Below, in pieces: positions 1 through 8,852 of a stretch of DNA of 64,000 nucleotides. Origin of the DNA: Streptomyces rubrogriseus (lineage in GTDB: Bacteria > Actinomycetota > Actinomycetes > Streptomycetales > Streptomycetaceae); contig NZ_CP116256.1 of the NCBI RefSeq assembly GCF_027947575.1, positions 5,084,001 to 5,148,000 of the forward strand, read 5' to 3'. A program made the position numbers and the translations under genes. Every line of letters starts with the position of its first letter. Position 1 is the first letter of the stretch. The notes below the pieces were generated by a model that was given only the letters and a program-made list of their open reading frames with translations, was not told the origin of the DNA and ran no database searches.

Positions 1-703
1 CGTGCTCCACCACCGGAACGTCGGGGAAGCGCTCGCGCCACGGTGCGAGAGCCTCGCCGAGCGCCTTGCGCTCGTACTGCTCCAGGCCTCCGGCCTCGTC
101 CGCGAGGGCCATCGAGCCGGGGCTGTAGGTGAAGACCGTCGGCAGGGCCCAGGCCCGCACGGCGCGCACGGTGGCGCCCCGCGCGGCGGCCGCCTCGAAC
201 GCGAACCCGATGACGTCGGCGCTGTCCTCCGGCTCGCCCTGCTGGCCCACCACGACCTCGCGGCCCCCCGCCTCGGCGGCGGCCTCGTCACCGGCCCGGA
301 CGAGGACGACGGGCCGGGTCGCCTCGGCGATCACCTGCTGGCCGACCGAGCCGAGCAGGAAGCCGACGACCGCGCCGTGGCCGCGCGAGCCGAGGACCAG
401 CGTCTCGGCGTCGGCCGCGGCGGCGAGCAGGGCCGCGACGGCGTCGCCCTCGCGGACGTCGGTGGTCACCGTGAGACCGGGATGGCGCTCGGCGACGGTG
501 CCGACCGCCCGGGCGAGGGCATCCCGCGCCCACCCCTCCTGCGTCTCCCGGTCCACCGCGTCGGCCACGCCCTGCCCCTGGAACCGCCAGGCGTGCACGA
601 CGTGCAGCGGTGCACCGCGGCGCACCGCCTCCCTCGCCGCCCAGGCCAGTGCGGCCAGGCTCTCCTCCGAACCGTCCGAGCCTGCCGTGATCGGGCGCGT
701 CAT
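1..703 (-). CDS. Universal stress protein, tandem UspA domains (3' end off window)
   Basis: The reading frame starts at ATG 703 and runs leftward off the window, so 234 residues are visible and no stop is seen. The N-terminus MTRPITAGSDGSEES is a typical Usp start, and a second Usp unit begins near residue 140 (REVVVGQQGEPEDS). The first domain carries a nucleotide-loop-like LVLGSRGHGAVVGFLLGSV segment. Tandem-Usp proteins of this type are common in actinobacteria, bind ATP, and are often induced by low oxygen or starvation; the role here is inferred from the family. It is divergent from the flavoprotein/kinase operon, with about 210 bp between the two starts. Confidence 0.9.
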   Translation of the reverse strand, partial: MTRPITAGSDGSEESLAALAWAAREAVRRGAPLHVVHAWRFQGQGVADAVDRETQEGWARDALARAVGTVAERHPGLTVTTDVREGDAVAALLAAAADAETLVLGSRGHGAVVGFLLGSVGQQVIAEATRPVVLVRAGDEAAAEAGGREVVVGQQGEPEDSADVIGFAFEAAAARGATVRAVRAWALPTVFTYSPGSMALADEAGGLEQYERKALGEALAPWRERFPDVPVVEH

Positions 704-913
704 GCGGGTCCCTCCCTGGGTCGCGGGAACGTCGTTCTCGGAGCCCAGTCTTCCCCAAGCCGTCCGCACGGCCGCGCGGGGGGAGCTTACGGACGCCGGC
801 GGCCCGTCCCCGCCGCCCGAGCGAGGACCCGCGATCGAACATACGATGGCCGCAGGCCGGTGCGGTGACGGGGACGCCGTGCCGTGAACCCGGCCGCTCG
901 ACGTGGGGGACGT

Positions 914-2590
914 ATGGCACAGGCCGACGCGGAGACACGGACCGTCATCATGACCGTGGACGACGATCCGGGGGTGTCCCGCGCCGTCGCCCGCGACCTG
1001 CGGCGGCGCTACGGCGCCACGTACCGGATCGTGCGCGCGGAGTCCGGCGAGTCGGCCCTCGACGCGCTGCGGGAACTGAAACTCCGCGGCGACCTGGTGG
1101 CCGTGATCCTGGCCGACTACCGGATGCCGCAGATGAACGGCATCGAGTTCCTGGAACAGGCCCTGGACGTCTACCCGGGTGCCCGGCGGGTGCTGCTGAC
1201 GGCGTACGCGGACACCAACGCGGCGATCGACGCGATCAACGTCGTCGATCTGGACCACTACCTGCTCAAGCCCTGGGACCCGCCCGAGGAGAAGCTCTAC
1301 CCGGTCCTGGACGACCTGCTCCAGGCCTGGCGGGCCGGCGACCACCGTCCGGTGCCCAGCACCAAGGTCGTCGGACACCGCTGGTCGGCGCGGTCCTCGG
1401 AGGTCCGGGAGTTCCTGGCCCGCAACCAGGTGCCCTACCGCTGGTACTCCTCGGACGAGCCGGAGGGGCGGCGACTGCTGTCGGCGGCCGGGCAGGACGG
1501 GCAGCGGCTGCCGGTGGTGATCACGCCGGACGGGACCCCGCTGGTGGAGCCGGAGGCGCCCGAGCTGGCGGCGCGGGTGGGCCTGGCGACCACGCCGACG
1601 GCCGACTTCTACGACCTGGTGGTGATCGGCGGCGGCCCGGCGGGGCTCGGCGCGGCCGTGTACGGGGCCTCGGAGGGGCTGCGCACGGTGCTGGTGGAGC
1701 GGTCGGCGACCGGCGGGCAGGCCGGGCAGAGCTCCCGCATCGAGAACTACCTCGGCTTCCCCGACGGAGTGTCCGGCGGCCAGCTCACCGAGCGGGCCCG
1801 GCGGCAGGCGGCGAGGTTCGGCGCCGAGATCCTCACCGCGCGCGAGGTGACCGGCCTGGAGGCGAACGGCGCGGCGCGCGTCGTACGGTTCTCGGACGGC
1901 TCGGCGATCGCCGCGCACAGCGTCATCCTGGCGACCGGCGTGTCCTACCGGCAGCTGGCCGCGCCGGGCACCGAGGACCTGGCCGGCTGCGGGGTGTTCT
2001 ACGGCTCGGCGCTGACCGAGGCGGCCTCCTGCCAGGGCCACGACGTGTACGTCGTCGGCGGCGCCAACTCGGCCGGGCAGGCCGCGATGTACCTGGCCCG
2101 GGGTGCCAAGTCGGTGACCCTGCTGGTGCGCGGCGAGTCCCTGGCGGCGTCGATGTCGTACTACCTGATCCAGCAGATCGAGGAGACGCCCAACATCCAC
2201 GTGCGCTGCTCCACCGTCGTCGAGGGCGCGCACGGCGACGGCCACCTGGAGCGGCTCACCCTGCGCGACGCGGTCGACGGCGCCACCGAACTCGTCGACG
2301 CGCAGTGGCTGTTCGTGTTCATCGGCGCGGCGCCGCTGACCGACTGGCTGGACGGCACGGTGCTGCGGGACGAGCGCGGGTTCATCCTTGCCGGGCCCGA
2401 TCTGACCCCCGACGGGCGGCCGCCGGCCGACTGGGAGCTGGACCGGCCGCCGTACCACCTGGAGACCAGCGTCCCGGGCGTGTTCGTGGCGGGTGACGCC
2501 CGCGCGGAGTCCGCCAAGCGGGTCGCGTCCGCCGTAGGAGAGGGAGCCATGGCCGTGATGCTCGTCCACCGGTACCTGGAGCAGTCGTGA
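914..2590 (+). CDS. Response-regulator receiver fused to thioredoxin-reductase-like FAD oxidoreductase
   Basis: The product is 558 residues from ATG 914; an in-frame GTG at 884 would add ten. Residues 11-135 form a complete receiver domain: acidic DDD at 16-18, phospho-acceptor D68 in ADYRMP, T96 and K119 in LLKPW. Residues about 152-225 look like a glutaredoxin fold without a CxxC. Residues 233-558 are a thioredoxin-reductase-like flavoprotein, with an FAD loop GGGPAG at 239-244 and an NAD(P) loop GGANSAG at 382-388. The CATC dithiol of true thioredoxin reductases is missing: the equivalent stretch is GSALTEAASC. It probably uses NAD(P)H and FAD, but the acceptor is unknown. The stop overlaps the kinase start by four bases, so receiver and kinase are plausibly partners. 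Confidence 0.88.
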   Translation: MAQADAETRTVIMTVDDDPGVSRAVARDLRRRYGATYRIVRAESGESALDALRELKLRGDLVAVILADYRMPQMNGIEFLEQALDVYPGARRVLLTAYADTNAAIDAINVVDLDHYLLKPWDPPEEKLYPVLDDLLQAWRAGDHRPVPSTKVVGHRWSARSSEVREFLARNQVPYRWYSSDEPEGRRLLSAAGQDGQRLPVVITPDGTPLVEPEAPELAARVGLATTPTADFYDLVVIGGGPAGLGAAVYGASEGLRTVLVERSATGGQAGQSSRIENYLGFPDGVSGGQLTERARRQAARFGAEILTAREVTGLEANGAARVVRFSDGSAIAAHSVILATGVSYRQLAAPGTEDLAGCGVFYGSALTEAASCQGHDVYVVGGANSAGQAAMYLARGAKSVTLLVRGESLAASMSYYLIQQIEETPNIHVRCSTVVEGAHGDGHLERLTLRDAVDGATELVDAQWLFVFIGAAPLTDWLDGTVLRDERGFILAGPDLTPDGRPPADWELDRPPYHLETSVPGVFVAGDARAESAKRVASAVGEGAMAVMLVHRYLEQS

Positions 2591-4062
2591 GCGGGCGGCC
2601 GATGCCGTGCAGCCCCGAGGAGATCGGGAAGCTGTTCCTGTTCGAGAAGCTGACGCCCGAGCAGCTGGGCCGGCTGTGCGCCGAGGGCCGGGTGGAGCTG
2701 TTCGACCCGGGCCCGGTGTACGCCGAGGGCGAGGACGCCACCTGCTTCTACGTGATGCTGGCGGGGACGGTCGTGCTGTCCCGCCGGGTCGGCGCGGACG
2801 ACGTGGAGACCAACCGCACCTCGCAGCCCGGGGTGTACGCGGGCGCGATGCAGGCCTACGTCGGCGACCGGGTGCCGCAGGTCTACAACAACTCCATGCG
2901 GGTCACCGAGCCGACCCGGTTCTTCGTGCTCCCGGCCGACACCTTCGCGGCCGTGATGCGGGAGTGGTTCCCGATGGCGGTGCACCTGCTGGAGGGGCTG
3001 TTCTTCGGGTCCAAGAACACCCAGCGCACCATCGGCCAGCGCGAACGGCTGCTGGCGCTGGGGTCGCTGTCCGCCGGTCTCACGCACGAGCTGAACAACC
3101 CGGCGGCGGCCGCGGTACGGGCCACCTCGTCACTGCGGGAGCGGGTGGCGAAGATGCGGCACAAGCTCGCGGTGATCGCCGAGGGCCCGTTCTCCCGCGA
3201 GGCGCTCGCGGGACTCATCGAGATCCAGGAGCGCACGGCGGAGCGGGTGGCCAAGGCCCCCTCGCTCAGCCCGCTGGAGGCCGCCGACCGGGAGGACGAC
3301 CTCGGCGACTGGCTGGAGGACCACGGCATCGAGCACGGCTGGCAGCTCGCGCCGACCTTCGTGCAGGCCGGTCTGGACACCGAGTGGCTCGAACAGGTCG
3401 CGGCGGCCGTGGACGCGGAGATCCTGCCGGGAGCGGTGGGCTGGCTCAACTACACGGTCGAGACCGAGCTGCTGATGAACGAGATCGCGGACTCCACCGC
3501 CCGCATCTCCCATCTGGTGGACGCGGCCAAGCAGTACGCGCAGCTCGACCGGGCGCCCTACCGGACGGTCGACGTCCACGAACTCCTCGACAGCACCCTG
3601 CTGATGCTCTCCGGGAAGATCGGCCCGCGGATCGAGGTCGTCAAGGAGTACGAACGCACGGTGCCGCGGGTCCCGGCCTATCCGGCAGAGCTGAACCAGG
3701 TGTGGACCAACCTGATCGACAACGCCGTCGCCGCGGTGAACGACGCGGGCGGCGAGGGGACGCTGACCGTGCGGACGGCGCTGCACCACGACCGGCTGCT
3801 GGTGGAGTTCCGCGACACCGGCACCGGGATCGACCCGGAGATCCGGGAGCGCATCTTCGACCCGTTCTTCACCACCAAGCCGGTGGGCGAGGGCACCGGG
3901 CTCGGGCTGGACATCTCCTGGCGGATCGTGGTCGACAAGCACCACGGCAGCCTCCAGGTCGAGTCCGTGCCGGGCGACACCCGGTTCCAGGTCCTCCTGC
4001 CGCTCACCGCCCCGGAAACCGACCAGACGGATACAGCCGAACCGAGCGAGGAGCCGGTATGA
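2587..4062 (+). CDS. Cyclic-nucleotide-binding-domain sensor histidine kinase, soluble
   Basis: GTG start at 2587 overlaps the preceding TGA (GTGA); 491 residues. Residues about 15-140 form a cNMP-binding/Crp-type beta-barrel sensor (LFLFEKLTPEQL, then FYVMLAGTV). The phospho-acceptor box is THELNNP with H167, the N box is NLIDNAVAAVN, and the G boxes are DTGTGID and GTGLGL before the end of the domain. No transmembrane segment is visible, so this should be a cytosolic kinase reading a soluble ligand. The obvious partner is the receiver in the upstream flavoprotein; pairing is inferred from translational coupling. Its own stop overlaps the next ATG, making a three-gene coupled operon. Confidence 0.88.
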   Translation: MSGRPMPCSPEEIGKLFLFEKLTPEQLGRLCAEGRVELFDPGPVYAEGEDATCFYVMLAGTVVLSRRVGADDVETNRTSQPGVYAGAMQAYVGDRVPQVYNNSMRVTEPTRFFVLPADTFAAVMREWFPMAVHLLEGLFFGSKNTQRTIGQRERLLALGSLSAGLTHELNNPAAAAVRATSSLRERVAKMRHKLAVIAEGPFSREALAGLIEIQERTAERVAKAPSLSPLEAADREDDLGDWLEDHGIEHGWQLAPTFVQAGLDTEWLEQVAAAVDAEILPGAVGWLNYTVETELLMNEIADSTARISHLVDAAKQYAQLDRAPYRTVDVHELLDSTLLMLSGKIGPRIEVVKEYERTVPRVPAYPAELNQVWTNLIDNAVAAVNDAGGEGTLTVRTALHHDRLLVEFRDTGTGIDPEIRERIFDPFFTTKPVGEGTGLGLDISWRIVVDKHHGSLQVESVPGDTRFQVLLPLTAPETDQTDTAEPSEEPV

Positions 4063-4412
4063 CCAGCGACACCGGAATCGATCCCACCGTCCCGCCGAGC
4101 GGCACCGGGTGCGCCGAGTGCGACGCGGCCGGCGGCTGGTGGTTCCACCTGCGGCGCTGTGCGAGCTGCGGCCACGTCGGCTGCTGCGACAGCTCGCCCG
4201 GACAGCACGCGACCGGCCACTACCGGTCCACCGGGCACCCGCTGGTGCAGAGCTTCGAGCCGGGCGAGGAGTGGTACTGGGACTACGCGACCAGCGAGGT
4301 GCGCGAGTCGGGCCCGGGCCTCGCCCCGCCCGGCAGCCACCCGGCCGACCAGCCCTCCCCGGGCCCGGCGGGCCGGGTCCCGGACGACTGGGCGAGCACG
4401 CTCCACCGCTGA
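4059..4412 (+). CDS. UBP-type zinc finger protein
   Basis: 117 residues from ATG 4059, overlapping the kinase stop as ATGA. It carries the ubiquitin-protease-type zinc finger signature: a CAEC pair, WWFHLRRC, CGHVGCC, then HATGHYRSTGHP and EPGEEWYWDY, giving the expected Cys and His ligands. In eukaryotes this fold binds ubiquitin C-termini. In actinobacteria the ligand is unknown and there is no classical ubiquitin, so I assign no function beyond zinc binding. The C-terminal 35 residues are Pro- and Gly-rich and probably disordered. Its place at the end of the flavoprotein/kinase operon suggests a role in the same signalling or redox pathway. Confidence 0.9.
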   Translation: MTSDTGIDPTVPPSGTGCAECDAAGGWWFHLRRCASCGHVGCCDSSPGQHATGHYRSTGHPLVQSFEPGEEWYWDYATSEVRESGPGLAPPGSHPADQPSPGPAGRVPDDWASTLHR

Positions 4413-4478
4413 CCCGGCGGCGGGCCGGCGGCCGGGCCCCTGAAACCGGGCAGCCCGCTGCCGGACCCGCGTGTCAGG

Positions 4479-7445
4479 ATGGGCGGCGTGCCGCAGACCT
4501 CACTCACCAGCCCGCTCGTCGGCCGCGAGGACGAACTCGCGCGTCTCACCGGCGTACTGGAACGCGCCCGCGCCGGTGAGGCCCGCGCGGTCCTCGTGGC
4601 CGGGGACGCCGGGGTCGGCAAGACCCGGACCCTGGACGAGGTCGCCGGGCGCGCCGCCGCGGCCGGGACGACCGTGCTCACCGGTCACTGCGTGGACCTG
4701 GGCGACGTGGGTCTGCCGTATCTGCCGTTCACCGAGATCCTGGGCGTGCTCGCCGGCGACCAGCGGTTCGCCGCCGTGCTGGCCGGGCACCCGGTGGCCG
4801 ACCGGCTGCTCGGCGGCGGGCCGGACGACGGGACCGACGCCGCGCCCTCGCGCCTCAGGCTCTTCGAGGGCGTGGCCGCCCTCCTGACCGACCTGGCGGA
4901 CGTCGCACCGCTGCTGCTGGTCCTGGAGGACCTGCACTGGGCCGACCAGTCCTCCCGGGACCTGCTGAGGTTCCTGCTCGGCCGGGGGGTTCTCCAGCGG
5001 CCGGCGGGCGGGGCCCCGGGCCACCGCCTCGCGCTGTTCGCCTCGTACCGGGCGGACGACCTGCACCGCCGCCATCCGCTGCGCCCGCTGCTGGCCGAAC
5101 TGGTGCGCCTGCCCGGCGTGGAGCGGCTGGAGCTGCGGCCGCTGCCGGACGCCGACGTGGCCCGGCTGGTGCGCTCGCTGCGGGAGCGCCGGCTGCCGGA
5201 CAGCACCGTGCGCCGCATCGTGGAGCGGGCCGAGGGCAACGCCTTCTACGCCGAGGAGCTGGTCGCCGCCACGGACGCGCCGGCCGGGGGCGTCCCCAGC
5301 GGGCTGGCCGACGTCCTGCTCATCCGGTTCGAGCAGCTGTCCGAGACCGCTCAGCAGGTGCTGCGCACCGCCGCCGTGGCGGGCCGACGGGTGGGTCACG
5401 ACCTGCTGCGGGACGCCGTCGGGCTGCCCGAGGAGGAGCTGGAGTCGGCGCTGCGCGAGGCGGTGGAGCGGCAGTTGCTGGTCTCCGGCGAGGGGGGCAC
5501 CTACTCCTTCCGGCACGCCCTCGCCCGGGAGGCGGTCTACGCCGACCTGCTGCCCGGCGAACGGGCCCGGCTGCACGGCGCGTTCGCCCGGCTGCTCGCC
5601 GGTCCCGACCGCCGGTCCGACAGCGCGGCCGAGCGCGCGCACCACTACCGCGAGAGCCACGACCTGCCCGAGGCGCTCGCCGCCTCCCTGGAGGCCGCCG
5701 ACCACGCCCAGCGGGTCGGCGCGCCCGCCGAGGAGCTGCGGCACGTCGAGGCGGCGCTCGACCTGTGGACGGCGGTCGACGCCACCGCCCGGCCCGCCGG
5801 ACCGGACGCGGTGACGCTCACGCTGCGCGCCTCCGCGGCCGCCGCGCACGCCGGTGAGCTGCACCGCGCGGTCTCCCTCACCCGCGCCGCACTGGCCGGC
5901 CTCGGTCAGGACGCGGACCTGGAGCTGGCCGCCCGGGTCCGCTACACGCTGGCCGGCAATCTGCTGAGCGTCGACAACCTTGAGTCCGCGTACGCCTACA
6001 GCAGTGAGGCGCTGGGCCTGATCCCCGCCGAACCGCCCTCGTCGACCTGGGTGTGGGCGGCGGCCACGCATGTGACGGCGGCCCGCCAGGTCGGGGAGAA
6101 CGAGACGGCGCTGCGGGTGGCCCGCCGGGCGCTGCGGGCCGCCGAGGAGCTGGCGGTCACCGACGCCCGCGCCGATCTGCTGATCTCGCTGACCAGCCTG
6201 GAGGGCGGCAACCGCTCCACCCCCGAGGGCCGGGAGCGGCTTCTGGAGGCACGCGAGCTGGCGCGGCGGGCGGGCAACGCGCCCGTGGAGCTGAGGGCGC
6301 TGTTCAACCTCGCCATCGGCTGCTTCGAGTCCGGAGACCTGGAGGAGTGCCTGCCCTGGGCGTCCGAGGGACTGGACCGGGCCCGCCGCTCGGGGCTGCT
6401 GTCCTCGCCGTACCCGCGGGAGATGCGGTATCTGCGGCTGCTCGTGCAGTACACGCTGGGCCACTGGGACGAGGTGCTGCGCGAGTCCGCCGAGCACGCC
6501 GGGGAGCGGTCGGCCGTGGACGGTCACGCCCTCGGGCCGGGGCTGTACGTGGCACTGGCGCGCGGCGACTCGGGGGTGGCCGACCGGGCGCGGGCCCTGC
6601 TGAACGGGCCGTTCGACTGGATGGCGCGCATGGTCGCGGGCGTCGTGCTGACCGACGCGGCGGCGCTGCGCGGGGACGCGGAGGACGCCGTGCGGTGGAT
6701 GCGCTCCAGCGTCGAGACGCTCACCGAGGCGGGCACCCGGCCCACCGTGACCCTGCGGCTGGCCACCCTCGCGCTGTCCGCCGTCGCCGACACCGTGACC
6801 GAGCTGCGCCGGGCCGGGGACGACGCCGGGGCGGCCCGCTGGTCGGACACTGCGGCCGAGCTGCTGGCCGACGCCCGCTGGTCCGCCGGGCACGGCTACG
6901 ACGACACGCCGCAGGGCCCTGAGGGCCAGGCGTGGCTGGCGCGCGCGGAGGCCGAGTGGTCCCGGGTCGCCGGACCCGCGCCGGACCCGGCGGCCTGGGA
7001 GAAGGCGGTGGCCGCGTTCACGTACGGCGACGCCTACGAACGGGCGCGGTGCAGGCTGCGGCTGGCCGACGCCCTGCTGGCGGCCGACCGTCGCGAGGAG
7101 GCGGCCGCCGAGGCGGGCAGCGTTCGCCGGGAGGCCGACCGGCTCGGCGCGACGGTGCTGCGCAAGCGGGTCGACGACCTGGTCCGCCGCGGCCGGCTCG
7201 CGGGCACCGCCCGGGCCGGGGCGGGCGCCGCGGTGCTGACCGCCCGCGAGCAGGACGTCCTGCGGCTGCTCGCGCTGGGGCACAGCAACCGCCGGATCGG
7301 GCAGGAGCTGTTCATCAGCGCCAAGACGGCCAGCGTCCACGTGTCCAACATCCTCGCCAAGCTGAACGCGGCCAGCCGCACGGAGGCGGTCGCGGTCGCC
7401 CACCGGCAGGGCCTGGTCGCCCCGGAGCCCACGTCGTCGCACTGA
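4479..7445 (+). CDS. LAL-family LuxR transcriptional regulator (AAA ATPase)
   Basis: 988 residues, the usual size for Large ATP-binding regulators of the LuxR family. Walker A GDAGVGKT lies at 42-49 and a Walker B-like LLLVLEDLHWAD near 140-155. The long middle is helical and TPR-like. The C-terminus is a LuxR helix-turn-helix (LTAREQDVLRLLALGHSNRRIG, then KTASVHVSNILAKL). LALs are ATP-dependent transcription activators, often of secondary metabolism or sugar use. No biosynthetic cluster is adjacent, so its targets are unknown. The start could be ATG 4479 or the in-frame GTG 4488. It follows the zinc-finger gene by 66 bp on the same strand. Confidence 0.9.
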   Translation: MGGVPQTSLTSPLVGREDELARLTGVLERARAGEARAVLVAGDAGVGKTRTLDEVAGRAAAAGTTVLTGHCVDLGDVGLPYLPFTEILGVLAGDQRFAAVLAGHPVADRLLGGGPDDGTDAAPSRLRLFEGVAALLTDLADVAPLLLVLEDLHWADQSSRDLLRFLLGRGVLQRPAGGAPGHRLALFASYRADDLHRRHPLRPLLAELVRLPGVERLELRPLPDADVARLVRSLRERRLPDSTVRRIVERAEGNAFYAEELVAATDAPAGGVPSGLADVLLIRFEQLSETAQQVLRTAAVAGRRVGHDLLRDAVGLPEEELESALREAVERQLLVSGEGGTYSFRHALAREAVYADLLPGERARLHGAFARLLAGPDRRSDSAAERAHHYRESHDLPEALAASLEAADHAQRVGAPAEELRHVEAALDLWTAVDATARPAGPDAVTLTLRASAAAAHAGELHRAVSLTRAALAGLGQDADLELAARVRYTLAGNLLSVDNLESAYAYSSEALGLIPAEPPSSTWVWAAATHVTAARQVGENETALRVARRALRAAEELAVTDARADLLISLTSLEGGNRSTPEGRERLLEARELARRAGNAPVELRALFNLAIGCFESGDLEECLPWASEGLDRARRSGLLSSPYPREMRYLRLLVQYTLGHWDEVLRESAEHAGERSAVDGHALGPGLYVALARGDSGVADRARALLNGPFDWMARMVAGVVLTDAAALRGDAEDAVRWMRSSVETLTEAGTRPTVTLRLATLALSAVADTVTELRRAGDDAGAARWSDTAAELLADARWSAGHGYDDTPQGPEGQAWLARAEAEWSRVAGPAPDPAAWEKAVAAFTYGDAYERARCRLRLADALLAADRREEAAAEAGSVRREADRLGATVLRKRVDDLVRRGRLAGTARAGAGAAVLTAREQDVLRLLALGHSNRRIGQELFISAKTASVHVSNILAKLNAASRTEAVAVAHRQGLVAPEPTSSH

Positions 7446-7536
7446 GGCGGGCCCGGGGAACCCCGGCCGCCCGGCGGACGTTGACCCGGCACCGACATCC
7501 ACGCCCGGAGCGCGCACCACGACACAGGACGGCACG

Positions 7537-8841
7537 ATGAGCGACTTGGTCCCCGGGGGCAACGTCCCCCTGCCGGGCGGCCCCGTGAGCGTACGGGTGC
7601 CCGGCGGCTTCGACGTGTCGGCGCTCGTCACGGACGAGGGCGGCAAGGTCGGCGGCGACGCGGACTTCGTCTTCTACAACCAGCCGGAGGCGCCCGGCGC
7701 GAGGCTGCGGGGCGACACGCTCACCGTCGATCCGGCGCGGCTGCGGCGGGGCGCCGCGCGCGTGACGGTGGCGGTCGGCCCGTCGGACCCCGGCACCCCG
7801 CTCGGCGCGCTCCCCTCCCCCACGGTCCGTGTCACCGACGCCCGCGGCCGGGCCGTCGCCCGGTTCACCCCCGCGCGGCCCGGGCGGGAGACCGTGCTGC
7901 TGCTCGTGGAGTTCTACCGGCGCGGCGAGGGCTGGAAGGTGCGCGCCCTGGGGCAGGGGTATGCGGACGGACTCGCCGGTCTCGCCCGGGACTTCGGCGT
8001 GGAGGTGACCGACGACGCGCCGCCGGAGCCGGCCACGGCACCGGAACCGCCCACGCCCGGCACCGACTCCGACGGGTTCCTCGACCTGGTCAACTCCGCC
8101 CGTGCCGCGGCCGGTTCGCCCGCCGTACGGAGCGATCCCCGGCTCCGCTCGGCGGCCCGCGCGCACGCCGCCGCCATGGCCGCCGCGGGCACGCTGAGCG
8201 TCGAGACCCGGGACGGCGTCTCGGTCCACCAGCGCGTCGTCTCGGCCGGGTTCGCGTACCTCACGGTCGGCGAGCACCTGGTGTCGGGCCCGCGCACGCC
8301 CGCCGAGTTCGTCGCGTACTGCCTGCGCGCCGAGCGCACCCGGCGCACCCTGCACGACACCGCCTTCACGCACGCCGGGTGGGCGTCCGTCACCGGCGGG
8401 CCCTCGGGCGACACGTACTGGACGGCGCTGTGGGCCGTGCCGCTCACGCCGGACGGCCTGGCCCGCACGACGGCGGAGGTCGTCGGTCTCACCAACCGGG
8501 AGCGGGCCGGGGCCGGGCTGCCCGCCCTGGCCGTCGACGCCCGGCTGACCGCGGCGGCACAGGCGCACAGCGCGGACATGGTGACCCGCGACTTCTACTC
8601 GCACACCGACCCCGGCGGCGGCAAGCCGTGGGACCGGGCGGCCGCCGCGGGCGCGGACCGGCGCACGGTCGGTGAGAACATCGCCTGCGGCCAGCGCTCC
8701 CCCGCCGAGGTGGTGGAGGGCTGGATGAACAGCCCGGGACACCGCGCCAACATCCTCAAGGCCGGATTCACCCACATCGGCGTCGGTCTGGCCGGCGGCG
8801 GCCGGGCGGGCACGTACTGGACGCAACTCTTCGGTGGCTGA
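7537..8841 (+). CDS. TerD-domain protein fused to two CAP/SCP domains
   Basis: 434 residues. Residues 1-165 match TerD: LVPGGNVPL at the N-terminus, the calcium-ligand-type DADFVFYN, and WKVRALGQGYADGL near the end. After a Pro-rich linker come two CAP (cysteine-rich secretory/PR-1) units. The first, about 180-312, is divergent. The second, about 318-434, keeps the family core (HSADMVTRDFYSHTDP, GENIACG, SPGHRANIL). No signal peptide is seen, which is odd for CAP domains and normal for TerD. TerD proteins are linked to tellurite and envelope stress. The combination suggests a calcium-dependent stress protein, but the biochemical role is open. Confidence 0.85.
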   Translation: MSDLVPGGNVPLPGGPVSVRVPGGFDVSALVTDEGGKVGGDADFVFYNQPEAPGARLRGDTLTVDPARLRRGAARVTVAVGPSDPGTPLGALPSPTVRVTDARGRAVARFTPARPGRETVLLLVEFYRRGEGWKVRALGQGYADGLAGLARDFGVEVTDDAPPEPATAPEPPTPGTDSDGFLDLVNSARAAAGSPAVRSDPRLRSAARAHAAAMAAAGTLSVETRDGVSVHQRVVSAGFAYLTVGEHLVSGPRTPAEFVAYCLRAERTRRTLHDTAFTHAGWASVTGGPSGDTYWTALWAVPLTPDGLARTTAEVVGLTNRERAGAGLPALAVDARLTAAAQAHSADMVTRDFYSHTDPGGGKPWDRAAAAGADRRTVGENIACGQRSPAEVVEGWMNSPGHRANILKAGFTHIGVGLAGGGRAGTYWTQLFGG

Positions 8842-8852
8842 AGGATGACCCC

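Noticed and set aside
7453..7466. CCGGGGAACCCCGG as a terminator after the LAL gene
   Set aside because: The dyad has almost no loop and no T-run; short dyads like this are frequent by chance at this GC content.
4500..7646. Minus-strand open frame of more than 1,000 codons opposite the LAL gene
   Set aside because: It is the antisense shadow of a GC-rich gene; its translation is Gly, Arg, Pro and Gln rich with no domain, while the plus strand encodes a clear regulator.
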